A stretch of 64,000 nucleotides of DNA, taken from assembly GCF_021044935.1 (NCBI RefSeq), contig NZ_JAJNMP010000003.1:124001-188000 (forward strand). The letters run 5' to 3'. Shown here piece after piece: positions 8,898 through 16,791 of the stretch. Made by a program: the position numbers and the translations under genes. How positions within the stretch are numbered: position 1 is the first letter of the stretch; each line of letters begins with the position of its first letter. Origin of the DNA: Agromyces cavernae. Its GTDB lineage: Bacteria; Actinomycetota; Actinomycetes; Actinomycetales; Microbacteriaceae. The notes below the pieces were generated by a model. That model worked only from the letters and a program-made list of their open reading frames with translations. It searched no databases and was not told where the DNA came from.

Positions 8898-9365
8898 GTG
8901 CCCGTGACGAGCGCGGGACTCCTGCTCTTCCGCGGCGCACCCGACCTCGAGGTGTTCATCGCACACATGGGCGGCCCCTTCTGGGCGGCGAAGCACGAGG
9001 GCGGTTGGACGATCCCGAAGGGCGAGTACTCCACCGACGAGGACCCGCTCGCGGCCGCGCGCCGCGAGTTCGCCGAGGAGATCGGAGTGCCCGCCCCCGA
9101 CGCCGAATTGCTCGATCTCGGCGAGTTCCGGTACTCGAGCGGCAAGCTCGTGCACGTCTTCGCGGGCGCCGCGCCGACGTTCGAGATCGAGGCCGTGCAG
9201 AGCAACCTCTTCGAGCTCGAGTGGCCGCCGCGCTCGGGCCGCCGCGAGTCCTTCCCCGAAGTCGACGAGGCACGCTGGGTCGCGCTCGACGAGGCGCGCG
9301 TGCTGCTCACCAAGGGCCAGCGGCCGGTGCTCGACGCCCTCGTCGTCAGCCTTGGCCTCGTCTGA
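8898..9365 (+). CDS. NUDIX hydrolase
   Basis: A protein of about 155 aa with a complete Nudix box: GEYSTDEDPLAAARREFAEE followed by IGV fits Gx5Ex7REUxEExGU, the Mg-binding helix that hydrolyses nucleoside diphosphate-X bonds. It begins TSAGLLLFRG and has KHEGGWTIPKG just before the box, as in the housecleaning or diadenosine-polyphosphate-like Nudix group with a pyrophosphatase role. The exact substrate is unknown. Either the GTG at 8898 or one two codons later could start translation; the longer upstream frame lacks similarity to the fold. Convergent with the sirtuin gene 14 bp downstream. Confidence 0.87.
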   Translation: MPVTSAGLLLFRGAPDLEVFIAHMGGPFWAAKHEGGWTIPKGEYSTDEDPLAAARREFAEEIGVPAPDAELLDLGEFRYSSGKLVHVFAGAAPTFEIEAVQSNLFELEWPPRSGRRESFPEVDEARWVALDEARVLLTKGQRPVLDALVVSLGLV

Positions 9366-9379
9366 ACGGCGACGCGCGA

Positions 9380-10072
9380 TCAGCCGCCGTCGAGCACCTC
9401 GTCGACCCAGGCGGGCACGACCATGCTCGCCGGGCCGTGCCGCACCTCGTCGAACAGCGGGGTGATCTCGCTCGCGGCCAGGTTGAGCTCGATCGTGCGC
9501 GCGCCGCGCTCGGCCGCGACCATGACGAACCCGGCCGCGGGGTACACCGCGCCCGACGTGCCGATGGCCGCGAACTCATCGCACGCCAGCAGCGCCTCGT
9601 CGATGTGGTCGAGCTCATAGGGCACCTCGCCGAACCACACGACATCGGGGCGGAGCATCCGTTCGCCGCATTCAGGGCACGGGGGCCGCTCGACGAGGTC
9701 CGCGCGCACGGGCGATCGCGCACCGCACGCGGCGCACAGCGCCGACCCGAGCTCGCCGTGCATGTGCACCACCCGGTGCGACCCGGCCCGCTCGTGCAGG
9801 TCGTCGATGTTCTGCGTGACGATGAGCAGGTCGTCGACGAGCTCCGCCTCGAGCCGTGCGAGGGCCAGATGCGCGGGGTTCGGCTCCGTGAGCGCGACGG
9901 CGTGTCGACGCGCGTCGTAGAACCGCTGCACCGTGTCGGGGTCGCGATCGAACGCCTCGGGCGTGGCGACGTCTTCGACGCGATGGCCCTCCCACAGCCC
10001 GCCCGCGTCGCGGAATGTCGGCACGCCGCTCTCGGCCGAGATGCCGGCACCGGTGAGCACGACGAGTCGCAT
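9380..10072 (-). CDS. NAD-dependent protein deacylase (sirtuin, SIR2 family)
   Basis: A 230-aa sirtuin of the compact bacterial CobB type. Visible motifs: NAD-binding GAGISAESGVPTFRD (8-22), TQNIDDLHERAG, catalytic His in HMHGELG (His105), a zinc ribbon of two CxxC pairs (Cys113/116 and Cys132/135) and GTSGAVYPAAG near the cofactor site. Tyr52 and Arg55 (FYDAR) match the YxxR pair of class III sirtuins that prefer succinyl or malonyl lysine, so desuccinylase activity is likely (inference). It removes acyl groups from lysines using NAD+. The ATG at 10072 is preceded by a G-run. Confidence 0.93.
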   Translation of the reverse strand: MRLVVLTGAGISAESGVPTFRDAGGLWEGHRVEDVATPEAFDRDPDTVQRFYDARRHAVALTEPNPAHLALARLEAELVDDLLIVTQNIDDLHERAGSHRVVHMHGELGSALCAACGARSPVRADLVERPPCPECGERMLRPDVVWFGEVPYELDHIDEALLACDEFAAIGTSGAVYPAAGFVMVAAERGARTIELNLAASEITPLFDEVRHGPASMVVPAWVDEVLDGG

Positions 10073-10147
10073 CCCCCCATTAGACCGTGTCGGCGCGACG
10101 TTCGACAGCCCTTCTGCCCTGGCCCCCGATCCGACAGGATGGTCTGC

Positions 10148-11095
10148 ATGCCCGGCGACGCGCTCACCGAGATCGCGGCGGAGCTCTACGGCCTCCTCCC
10201 CGATGAGTTCACCGCGGCGCGCAACGAGCGCGGCCGAGCTGCGCGCGGCGACGATCGCGATCTCGCCGCGCGCATCCAAGACCTGAAGCGACCGTCGCCG
10301 GCGGCCTGGCTCGTCAACCAGCTCGTGCGCCATCGCTCCGCCGAGCTCGATACCGTGCTCGAGCTCGGCGCCGACCTGCGCGCGGCGCAGGACGACCTCG
10401 ACGCGGCACAGCTCGCGCAGTTGACGAAGCAACGCCGGCAGCTCGTCGCGGCGATCGCGCGCGAGGCGGGCGCGCTCGCCGAGGAACTCGGCAATCCGGT
10501 GCGCGGCCCCGTGCTCGACCAGGTCGCGCAGACGCTGCAGGCCGCGATGTCGGATGTCGCCGCCACGGCCGCGGTGCGCACCGGCCGGCTCGTGCGCGGT
10601 CTCGAGGCCGTCGGCCTCGAGGTCGATCTCGACGGCGCGGTCGCCGGCGAGGTACCGGAGACCCCGGGGTCGGGTGGATTGAAAGACGACGAAGGAGCAT
10701 CTCGAAACCTCGCTCGATCGCCCGGCGGGCGGGGGGCGGGCGCAGCCGGCGCGACTCGTGAGTCCCGCGAGGAGCGTGCCGCCCGAGAAGCGGCGGAAGC
10801 CCGCGAACGAGCGGCACGTGCAGCCGACGACGCGGAGCAGCTCGCCGACGAGGCATCCGATCAGCTCACCGAACTCGACGCTCGCGTGGCCGACCTGCAA
10901 CGCGCGACCGAGGAGCGCACCGCGGCCCGCGATGAGCTCGAGGCGCAGCTTCGCCGGGCCGACGACGAGCTCGCCGAGACCGAACGGGAGTTGCGCGCGG
11001 TCACCCGCGATCGCGACCGCGCGGCGCGGGCCGCGACGGCAGCGCGGCGCTCGGCCGACGACGCGCGAGAGGCACTCGAAGCCCTCGAGGGCTAG
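10148..11095 (+). CDS. Alpha-helical coiled-coil protein
   Basis: A protein of about 315 aa with two helical parts. Residues 1-165 contain a globular helical region (SPAAWLVNQLVRHR, then Ala/Gln/Leu-rich helices). Residues 205-315 are a charged coiled coil rich in Ala, Arg, Glu and Asp. They are joined by a Gly/Ser/Ala linker encoded by an odd stretch (about 10672-10745) whose codons (TTG, AAA, GAA, GGA, GCA, TCT, CGA, GCT) are rare in neighbouring genes, suggesting an in-frame insertion. No enzyme motif is visible; function unknown. The start may be the ATG at 10148 or an in-frame ATG at 10139. Divergent from the sirtuin. Confidence 0.7.
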   Translation: MPGDALTEIAAELYGLLPDEFTAARNERGRAARGDDRDLAARIQDLKRPSPAAWLVNQLVRHRSAELDTVLELGADLRAAQDDLDAAQLAQLTKQRRQLVAAIAREAGALAEELGNPVRGPVLDQVAQTLQAAMSDVAATAAVRTGRLVRGLEAVGLEVDLDGAVAGEVPETPGSGGLKDDEGASRNLARSPGGRGAGAAGATRESREERAAREAAEARERAARAADDAEQLADEASDQLTELDARVADLQRATEERTAARDELEAQLRRADDELAETERELRAVTRDRDRAARAATAARRSADDAREALEALEG

Positions 11096-11098
11096 CAC

Positions 11099-11710
11099 TC
11101 ACGCTCCGGGCGACCGCCCGTCGAACAGCAGCGTGGGCACGGGCCCGAACGGCAGCGATCGCACCCGCACTCGCCGCACGTCGGCTGGCTCGAACCCGGC
11201 GGCGGTGAGCGTGGCGAACGTGTCGCGGTCCCAATGGCAGCCGTGGCAGCAGCGCGAGGAGATCGGCGTGGCGACGCGTTGCACGGCGCGCTTCAGGGTT
11301 CGCGGCGGGGCGACGACGTGGTCGATGAACACGGCACGCCCGCCTGGCACGAGCACGCGACGCACCTCGGCGAGCGCGGCGGCGGGATCTGCGACCGAGC
11401 AGAGCACGTACGTGCCGACGACCGCGTCGACGGAGTGGTCGGGCAGCGGGATCGACTCGGCGACCGCGTCGAACGGCGTCGAGGTGTGGCCCCACTCGCG
11501 AGCTCGGGTCGCGAGCTCCTTGCGGCGCTCGCCGTCGGGCTCGAGTCCCATCCACAGCACGCCCGGATCGAACGCGCCGAAGTTCTCCCCCTCGCCTGCG
11601 CCGATCTCGAGCACTCGTCCGCGCACGCGCCCGACGAGCTCGCGCTCGAACTCCTCAAGCTGCTCGTCGTCGATCAGTGCGGGGGCTGCGCCGTTCGGGT
11701 ACGTTCCCAC
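11099..11710 (-). CDS. Class I SAM-dependent methyltransferase
   Basis: A protein of about 203 aa with the Methyltransf_11 fold: motif I VLEIGAGEGENF, acidic motif II (GLEPDGER), motif IV AVVGTYVLCSVAD and motif VI LVPGGRAVFIDHV. The C-terminal part (TPISSRCCHGCHWDRDTF) resembles methyltransferases that act on small molecules or lipids; the substrate is unknown. The GTG at 11710 gives a typical N terminus (VGTYPNG). An ATG lying close by is in another frame. Its stop codon lies 2-4 bp from that of the converging coiled-coil gene. Confidence 0.85.
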   Translation of the reverse strand: MGTYPNGAAPALIDDEQLEEFERELVGRVRGRVLEIGAGEGENFGAFDPGVLWMGLEPDGERRKELATRAREWGHTSTPFDAVAESIPLPDHSVDAVVGTYVLCSVADPAAALAEVRRVLVPGGRAVFIDHVVAPPRTLKRAVQRVATPISSRCCHGCHWDRDTFATLTAAGFEPADVRRVRVRSLPFGPVPTLLFDGRSPGA

Positions 11711-11804
11711 CCCGCCATGCGAACACGTCGGTGCGCGCGAGTCAACCCCGCGCGTCAACCTGCGCGCCCGGTGTGGCACCCGTAACCCGACGGGTCGAGG
11801 CGCC

Positions 11805-11999
11805 TCAGCGTTCGATCGAATCCTGCGAGCGCGAGCGTCCGATCGCCGAGCGCAGGACGAAGAACACGATCACCGCGACGACGGCCACGATCGCGAGCTT
11901 GCCGATGAACCAGAGCAGGCTGAACAGCACGTCGACGAGGAACCACGCGATGATCACGGCGAGGATGACGCCGATGACGGTCCAGGCGGTGCGACTCAT
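11805..11999 (-). CDS. Small two-helix membrane protein
   Basis: A 64-aa protein almost entirely made of two hydrophobic helices (about 6-28 and 30-51) with a short polar N terminus (MSRTAW) and a basic, Ser-rich tail (SAIGRSRSQDSIER). This looks like a small membrane stress protein or phospholipase-D N-terminal-like mini-protein, but no family can be assigned with certainty. It is probably a single gene; upstream lies a divergent region of about 340 bp. Confidence 0.6.
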   Translation of the reverse strand: MSRTAWTVIGVILAVIIAWFLVDVLFSLLWFIGKLAIVAVVAVIVFFVLRSAIGRSRSQDSIER

Positions 12000-12339
12000 G
12001 CGTCAAGGCTAGCCGCTGCGCCTGACCGTGAGCCGGGCCGCTCCTCGCACCACGGTGGTGCACAGCTCAGGAGATGGGGCCCTATGGGCGCTGAGACGGG
12101 GGTATGGGTCCTCTTCTCCTCAGTTATCGTCGCCGCCACGCCGGGGGCATGTGACGGGCTCCGGGCGAGCCCGGCCGCGCGGGTCGCGGCGTCGATGAAC
12201 GCGGGGCGCACGCGCGCTCCCAGCCGTCGAGGTAGCCCCCAAGGGCGCGGAGCTCACGCTCCGCGCCCTTCGCCGTGCCGCGTATCCTGACGAGGCGAAC
12301 GGATGTCCCGTGCCGCGACACTCCCCGGAGGACCCCGCC
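12000..12339. other. Divergent intergenic region
   Basis: About 340 bp without a convincing gene, between the two-helix membrane protein and the PLP enzyme. It contains the hairpin at 12241-12270 and a likely -10 (TATCCT, 12283-12288) for the PLP enzyme, giving a 5' UTR of about 45 nt. A 71-codon minus-strand frame here has no ribosome-binding site or recognisable domain and overlaps the neighbouring gene, so I do not call it. No tRNA fold and no known SAM-riboswitch core was recognised. Confidence 0.5.
12241..12270. terminator. Perfect 13-bp hairpin, terminator-like
   Basis: AAGGGCGCGGAGC, a TCAC loop and GCTCCGCGCCCTT form a perfect stem. It ends in only two T residues on either strand, so termination would be weakly intrinsic. 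It lies upstream of the PLP enzyme promoter in a divergent region, where no obvious transcript needs terminating; it may insulate the two promoters or end a small unrecognised RNA. Confidence 0.45.
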
Positions 12340-13449
12340 ATGACCGACCCCACGACTCCCCTGGCGCTACGACCCGAGACGGTCGCGGTCGTCGCCGGGC
12401 GACCCTCGCACACGGCGGACCAGCCGCTCAACGTGCCGGTGCACCTCGCATCGACGTACGTCGCGGGCGGCGAGCTCGAGTACGGGCGCTACGGCAACCC
12501 TTCGTGGACGGCGTTCGAAGACACCCTCGGCGCGCTCGAGGGCGGGCGCTGCGTCGCGTTCGCGTCGGGCATCGCGGCGGTCTCAGCCGTACTCGACCTG
12601 GTGCCGACGGGCGGTCGGGTGGTGGCTCCGCGGCACTCGTACACGGGGACTGTCATGCAACTCGACGATCGGGCCGCGGCCGGACGCATCACGGTGGAGT
12701 ACGTCGACATCACCGACACCTCGGCGGTGACCGCCGCGTGCGAGGGCGCCGCGATGCTCTGGTTCGAGTCGCCCACCAACCCGGCGCTCGAGGTCGCCGA
12801 CATCCCCGCGGTCACCGCCGCCGCGCACGCGCACGGTGCGCTCGTGGCGGTCGACAACACGTTTGCGACGCCCGTCCTGCAACGGCCGCTCGCCGACGGC
12901 GTCGACCTCGTCGTGCACTCGGCGACCAAGTACATCTCGGGTCACAGCGACGTCCTCATGGGCGCCGTGGTCGCCGCCGACCCGGCCCACGCCGATGCCC
13001 TCACGACCCGCCGGTCGCTCGGCGGCGCCATCCCGTCGGCGCTCGAGGCGTTCCTCGCCCTGCGCGGCCTGCGCACGCTGCCCGTGCGCCTGGAGCGCGC
13101 ACAGGCCACCGCGACCGAACTCGTCGCGCGTCTCGCCGACCACCCGGCCCTCGACGAGGTGCGCTACCCCGGCTTCGGCGCGATCATCTCGATCGTGCTC
13201 CGCGGCGGCGCGGCCGCCGCCGACGCGCTCGTCGGCCGCACCCGGCTGTGGATCCACGCGACGAGCCTCGGCGGCGTCGAGTCGACCTTCGAACGCCGGC
13301 GCCGGTGGGCGGCCGAGGCACCGACCATCCCCGAGGGGCTCGTGCGCCTGTCGGTCGGGCTCGAGCACGTCGACGACCTGCACGCCGACCTCGTGGCCGC
13401 GCTCGACGGGGTCGCGGGCGACGCCGAGTCGCGGCATCCGCTCACCTGA
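12340..13449 (+). CDS. PLP-dependent trans-sulfuration enzyme (cystathionine gamma-synthase/lyase family)
   Basis: A 369-aa cytoplasmic enzyme of the Cys/Met metabolism PLP family. The PLP-binding lysine is Lys197 in SATKYISGHSD; other signatures are RYGNPSWTAFE, a phosphate-binding segment FASGIAAVSAVL, VAVDNTFATPVLQRPL with the PLP-contacting Asp, and SLGGVESTFERR near the C terminus. These enzymes make or break cystathionine or act as gamma-lyases on methionine or cysteine derivatives; the specific reaction is not resolved. The ATG at 12340 has GGAGG 8 nt upstream; an in-frame ATG at 12310 lacks a good site. A TATCCT -10 lies at 12283-12288. Confidence 0.9.
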   Translation: MTDPTTPLALRPETVAVVAGRPSHTADQPLNVPVHLASTYVAGGELEYGRYGNPSWTAFEDTLGALEGGRCVAFASGIAAVSAVLDLVPTGGRVVAPRHSYTGTVMQLDDRAAAGRITVEYVDITDTSAVTAACEGAAMLWFESPTNPALEVADIPAVTAAAHAHGALVAVDNTFATPVLQRPLADGVDLVVHSATKYISGHSDVLMGAVVAADPAHADALTTRRSLGGAIPSALEAFLALRGLRTLPVRLERAQATATELVARLADHPALDEVRYPGFGAIISIVLRGGAAAADALVGRTRLWIHATSLGGVESTFERRRRWAAEAPTIPEGLVRLSVGLEHVDDLHADLVAALDGVAGDAESRHPLT

Positions 13450-13518
13450 GGTTCTTCCGCTCGTCACCGTGGAGGCCTACCGTGTCAGGTGAATCGGCCG
13501 TGTCACGAAGGAGAGCGC

Positions 13519-14787
13519 ATGTCCACGAAACACCGCATCACCACCGCACTGACCGCCACCGCGGTCGGCGTGCTCGCCGCCGCGACCGTCGGCGCGGGCG
13601 CCGCGGTCGCAGCCCCGCCGGCGGGCGCCGGCACCACCGACCTGCGGGTGGCCACCTACAACCTGTCGCTCAACCGCAACGTCGCGGGCCAGCTCGTCAC
13701 CGACCTCAGAACCACGACGAACGCCCAGGCGAAGACCGTCGCCGAGATCATCCAGCGGGTGAATCCCGACGTCGTGCTGCTCAACGAGTTCGACTTCGTC
13801 GAGGGCGGTCTCGCGGCCGACCTGTTCCGCGAGAACTACCTCGAACTGTCGCAGGGCGGCGCCGACCCGGTCGTGTACCCCTACGCCTTCGTCGCACCGT
13901 CGAACACCGGTATCGCGAGCGGCTTCGACCTCAACAACAACGGCGCGACGGTCACCACCCCGGGTGCACCGGGTTACGGCGACGACGCCTTCGGATTCGG
14001 CGCGTTCCCGGGCCAGTTCGGCATGGCCGTGCTTTCGAAGCACCCGATCGACACCGACGCCGTGCGCACGTTCCAGAACTTCCTGTGGAAGGACATGCCG
14101 AGTGCGCTGCTGCCCGACGACCCGAGCACGGCGGCCCCGGCCGACTGGTACTCGGCCGAAGAGCTCGACGTGTTCCGCCTCTCGAGCAAGTCTCACTGGG
14201 ACGTGCCGATCGACGTGAACGGGCGTACCGTGCACGCGCTCGTGTCGCACCCGACACCGCCCACGTTCGACGGCGCCGAAGACCGCAACGGCAAGCGCAA
14301 CCACGACGAGATCCGGTTCTGGGCCGACTACGTCACGCCCGGCACGACCTCGCGCTACATCTCCGACGACGAAGGCGCGACGGGCGGTCTCAAGCCCGGC
14401 GAGTCGTTCGTGATCCTCGGCGACCAGAACGCCGACCCGCTCGACGGCGACTCGGTCGACCAGGCCATCGACCAGTTGCTCGACCACCCGCGCATCACCG
14501 ACCCGCAGCCGGCCTCCGCGGGTGCGGCTGAGGCGTCGGTGCTGCAGGGCGGCGCCAACCTGGCGCACGAGGGCGACCCGGCGCTCGACACCGCCGACTT
14601 CAACGACAACCCTGCGCCGGGCAACCTGCGCGCCGACTACGTGCTGCCGTCGAAGGACCTGCGCGTGCGCGACGCCGGGGTGTTCTGGCCGGTGCAGGCC
14701 GACCCGCTGTCGGCGCTCACGGGCGTGTTCCCGTTCCCGTCGAGCGACCACCGGCTCGTGTGGGTCGACGTGAAGGTGCGCGGCTGA
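13519..14787 (+). CDS. Secreted endonuclease/exonuclease/phosphatase family protein
   Basis: A 422-aa exported protein. Residues 1-34 form a Sec signal peptide ending AAVAA. The mature part has the EEP fold: RVATYNLSLNR, NPDVVLLNEFDF with the metal-binding Glu, a long insert of about 110 residues, SHWDVPIDV, ALVSHPTPPTF, VILGDQNADPLDGDS with the catalytic Asp-Asn pair, and a C-terminal PSSDHRLVWVDV carrying Asp-His. Extracellular members act as nucleases or phosphodiesterases, so a role in phosphate scavenging is plausible but unproven. GAAGGAG precedes the ATG at 13519. A UUCG-capped terminator follows. Confidence 0.9.
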   Translation: MSTKHRITTALTATAVGVLAAATVGAGAAVAAPPAGAGTTDLRVATYNLSLNRNVAGQLVTDLRTTTNAQAKTVAEIIQRVNPDVVLLNEFDFVEGGLAADLFRENYLELSQGGADPVVYPYAFVAPSNTGIASGFDLNNNGATVTTPGAPGYGDDAFGFGAFPGQFGMAVLSKHPIDTDAVRTFQNFLWKDMPSALLPDDPSTAAPADWYSAEELDVFRLSSKSHWDVPIDVNGRTVHALVSHPTPPTFDGAEDRNGKRNHDEIRFWADYVTPGTTSRYISDDEGATGGLKPGESFVILGDQNADPLDGDSVDQAIDQLLDHPRITDPQPASAGAAEASVLQGGANLAHEGDPALDTADFNDNPAPGNLRADYVLPSKDLRVRDAGVFWPVQADPLSALTGVFPFPSSDHRLVWVDVKVRG

Positions 14788-14813
14788 CGCCGCGCTCGGT
14801 GAGCGACGCATGA

Positions 14814-14845
14814 CGGATGCCGCGGGCTTCGGCTCGCGGCATCCG
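14814..14845. terminator. Bidirectional terminator hairpin with TTCG loop
   Basis: CGGATGCCGCGGGC, TTCG and GCTCGCGGCATCCG form a 14-bp stem with one G-T pair and an ultra-stable UUCG tetraloop. It lies between two converging genes. Nearly the same arms recur in the hairpins at 21486 and 33342. Confidence 0.8.
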
Positions 14846-14886
14846 TTCGTCGTCGCCCAGTGGTGCTCGCCGGGCGTTCGCGGCAG

Positions 14887-15888
14887 TCAGGCGATGTGCA
14901 ACACGACGCTGCCCGTCTTGTGGCCGGTGTCGACGTGGCGGTGCGCCTCGACGACGTCGTCGAGATCGTAGGTGCGGTCGATGACCGGCCGCAGCGCACC
15001 GGAGTCGGCGAGCCGCGACAGCTCGGCGAACCGCTCGTGCGAGACGGGCGCGCCCGAGGCCGTGACGAGCTTGCCGCTGCGTCGGCTGTCGCGTGAGGCC
15101 CGAAGCATCCCGCGCAGGCTCGTGACGACCAGCAGCAGAGCGCCGCCGGGCTTGATCGAGTCGGCGACCCGGTCGAACGGCGCGTTGCCGACGCAGTCGA
15201 GGATGGCGTCGTAGGTCTCGCCGTTCTGGGTGAAGTCGTCAGACGTGTAGTCGATGACCCGGTCGGCACCGAGCGAGCGCACCAGTTCGACGTTGCGCGT
15301 GCCGCACACGGCGGTGACCCGCGCGCCGCGCTGCTTCGCGAGCTGCACGGCCGCCGTGCCGACGGCGCCCGACGCCCCGTTGACGAGCACCTCGTCGCCG
15401 GGCCCGACCTCGGCCCGGTCGAGGAACGCGAGCGCGGTGTGCCCGCCGAACACGAGCGCGACCGACTGCTGCATGTCGAGGCCCGCCGGCTTGCGGGCGA
15501 TCGCCTTCGACTGCGGAATTCGCGCGTACTCGGCGTGCCCGCCGAAGGTCGAACCGAGCATCGCGATGACCTCGTCGCCGGGCGCGAACCCCGTGACCTC
15601 GTCGCCGACGGCGACGACCACGCCCGCGACGTCCATGCCGAGGACGGGCTTGCGCGGACGGAACACGCCGAGCGAGATCGGCACGAGGAACCCGAGCCCC
15701 TCGGGCAGGTCGCGGCTGCGCATGCGGTGGTCGGCGATGCTCACGGTGCTCGCGTGCACGCGGACGAGCAACTCGTCGGCCCTCGGGGTCGGCATCGGCC
15801 GCTGCTCGACGCGAACCGCCTCGGGGCCGCCGAACCGGTAGGCGACGGCGGCACGCATCCGCGTGCCCTGCTGCTGTTCGGTCGTCAT
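14887..15888 (-). CDS. NAD(P)-dependent zinc-independent MDR oxidoreductase (quinone-reductase-like)
   Basis: A 333-aa medium-chain dehydrogenase/reductase. The N-terminal GroES-like domain starts MRAAVAYRFGGPEAVRVE and contains DVAGVVVAVGDEVTGFAPGD; the Rossmann domain has VLVNGASGAVGTAAVQLAK. The structural-zinc cysteine cluster and catalytic-zinc cysteine of true alcohol dehydrogenases are missing, so this is the zeta-crystallin/quinone oxidoreductase branch, which reduces quinones or enones with NADPH. The ATG at 15888 is preceded by AAGGGAAG. The promoter carries twin 13-bp palindromes facing a divergent TetR gene, so it is almost certainly that regulator's target. Confidence 0.9.
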   Translation of the reverse strand: MTTEQQQGTRMRAAVAYRFGGPEAVRVEQRPMPTPRADELLVRVHASTVSIADHRMRSRDLPEGLGFLVPISLGVFRPRKPVLGMDVAGVVVAVGDEVTGFAPGDEVIAMLGSTFGGHAEYARIPQSKAIARKPAGLDMQQSVALVFGGHTALAFLDRAEVGPGDEVLVNGASGAVGTAAVQLAKQRGARVTAVCGTRNVELVRSLGADRVIDYTSDDFTQNGETYDAILDCVGNAPFDRVADSIKPGGALLLVVTSLRGMLRASRDSRRSGKLVTASGAPVSHERFAELSRLADSGALRPVIDRTYDLDDVVEAHRHVDTGHKTGSVVLHIA

Positions 15889-15916
15889 GACTGCTTCCCT
15901 TGCCTTCACCTTGAAC

Positions 15917-15943
15917 CTTACGTTGTAAGTCTTACGCTGTAAG
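15917..15943. promoter_or_regulatory. Twin TetR-family operators
   Basis: Two imperfect copies of one palindrome, CTTACGTTGTAAG (15917-15929) and CTTACGCTGTAAG (15931-15943), repeat at a 14-bp period between the divergent oxidoreductase and TetR genes. Each is an inverted repeat CTTAC-N3-GTAAG, typical of TetR operators, and together they would bind two dimers over the oxidoreductase promoter. Confidence 0.8.
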
Positions 15944-16046
15944 ATAGCGCGATATCGTAGAGATGTCGAGGGGTTCTCGAGAAATATCCGTGATCGAGTC
16001 GGCAGCAGGCGCCGCTGTGTACCGTTGACGCGAGGGGAGGCAGCCG

Positions 16047-16754
16047 ATGCCGTCGATCGCCGAGCAGGCAGCAGAGCCGGGCCGCGCGCGTCGCACCCCG
16101 CTCACCCGCGACCGCGTGCTGCAGACCGCCGTCGACCTCGCCGATGCCGGCGGCATCGCGGCGCTCACCATCCGCGCGCTCGCCGAGCAGCTCGGCGTCG
16201 AGGCGATGTCCCTCTACTACCACGTGGCCAACAAAGAGGCGATCCTCGACGGCGTCGTCGACCTGGTGTTCCGCGAGATCGAGCAGGTCGCCGGCGGCTT
16301 CGAGGTCGCCGAGACGGATGACTCGTGGAAGGCCTCGCTCCGCGCACGCATCCTCGGCGCGCGCACGGTCATGCTGCGGCATCCCTGGGCTCCCGGCGTC
16401 CTCGACACCCGCACCGGTCTCGGCCTCGCCCAAGCCCGCTACGTCGACTCGGTCGTCGGCACCCTGCGCGCGGGCGGGTTCACGTACGACCTCATCCACC
16501 ACTCCATGCACGCCCTCGGCAGCCGCATGTTCGGCTTCTCGCAAGAGCTCGGCGACGATGGCGACGCCGGCGGCGGCGACCTGGCACAGCTCGCCGAGCA
16601 CGTGCCGCACCTCGCGAACATGCTCGCGGTCGTCGCGCACACCGACCCCGAGTCGACCCTCGGGTGGTGCGACGACCAATTCGAGTTCGAGTTCGGGCTC
16701 GACATCGTGCTCGACGGACTCGAGCGGGCGCAGCGGCGCGAAGCGCACGGCTGA
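16047..16754 (+). CDS. TetR-family transcriptional regulator
   Basis: A 235-aa repressor. The TetR_N helix-turn-helix spans about 20-66: TRDRVLQTAVDLADAGG, then LTIRALAEQLGVEAMSLYYH with the invariant recognition-helix LYYHVANKE. The all-helical C-terminal half resembles TetR_C and would bind the inducer. GGGGAGG lies upstream of the ATG at 16047. It faces the quinone-reductase-like gene across twin palindromes, implying autoregulation and control of that enzyme by a reactive small molecule (inference). Confidence 0.92.
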   Translation: MPSIAEQAAEPGRARRTPLTRDRVLQTAVDLADAGGIAALTIRALAEQLGVEAMSLYYHVANKEAILDGVVDLVFREIEQVAGGFEVAETDDSWKASLRARILGARTVMLRHPWAPGVLDTRTGLGLAQARYVDSVVGTLRAGGFTYDLIHHSMHALGSRMFGFSQELGDDGDAGGGDLAQLAEHVPHLANMLAVVAHTDPESTLGWCDDQFEFEFGLDIVLDGLERAQRREAHG

Positions 16755-16791
16755 CGGCTCACGCTGGCGCGCGCAGCCCGTCCGTCGGCGA

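Noticed and set aside
11996-12211. A 71-codon minus-strand frame in the divergent gap
   Set aside because: No ribosome-binding site, no domain, and it overlaps the small membrane protein gene.
12303-14531. A 742-codon plus-strand frame over the PLP enzyme and EEP genes
   Set aside because: It is a shadow in another frame, full of Arg and Pro and without domains, while two well-supported genes cover the same DNA.
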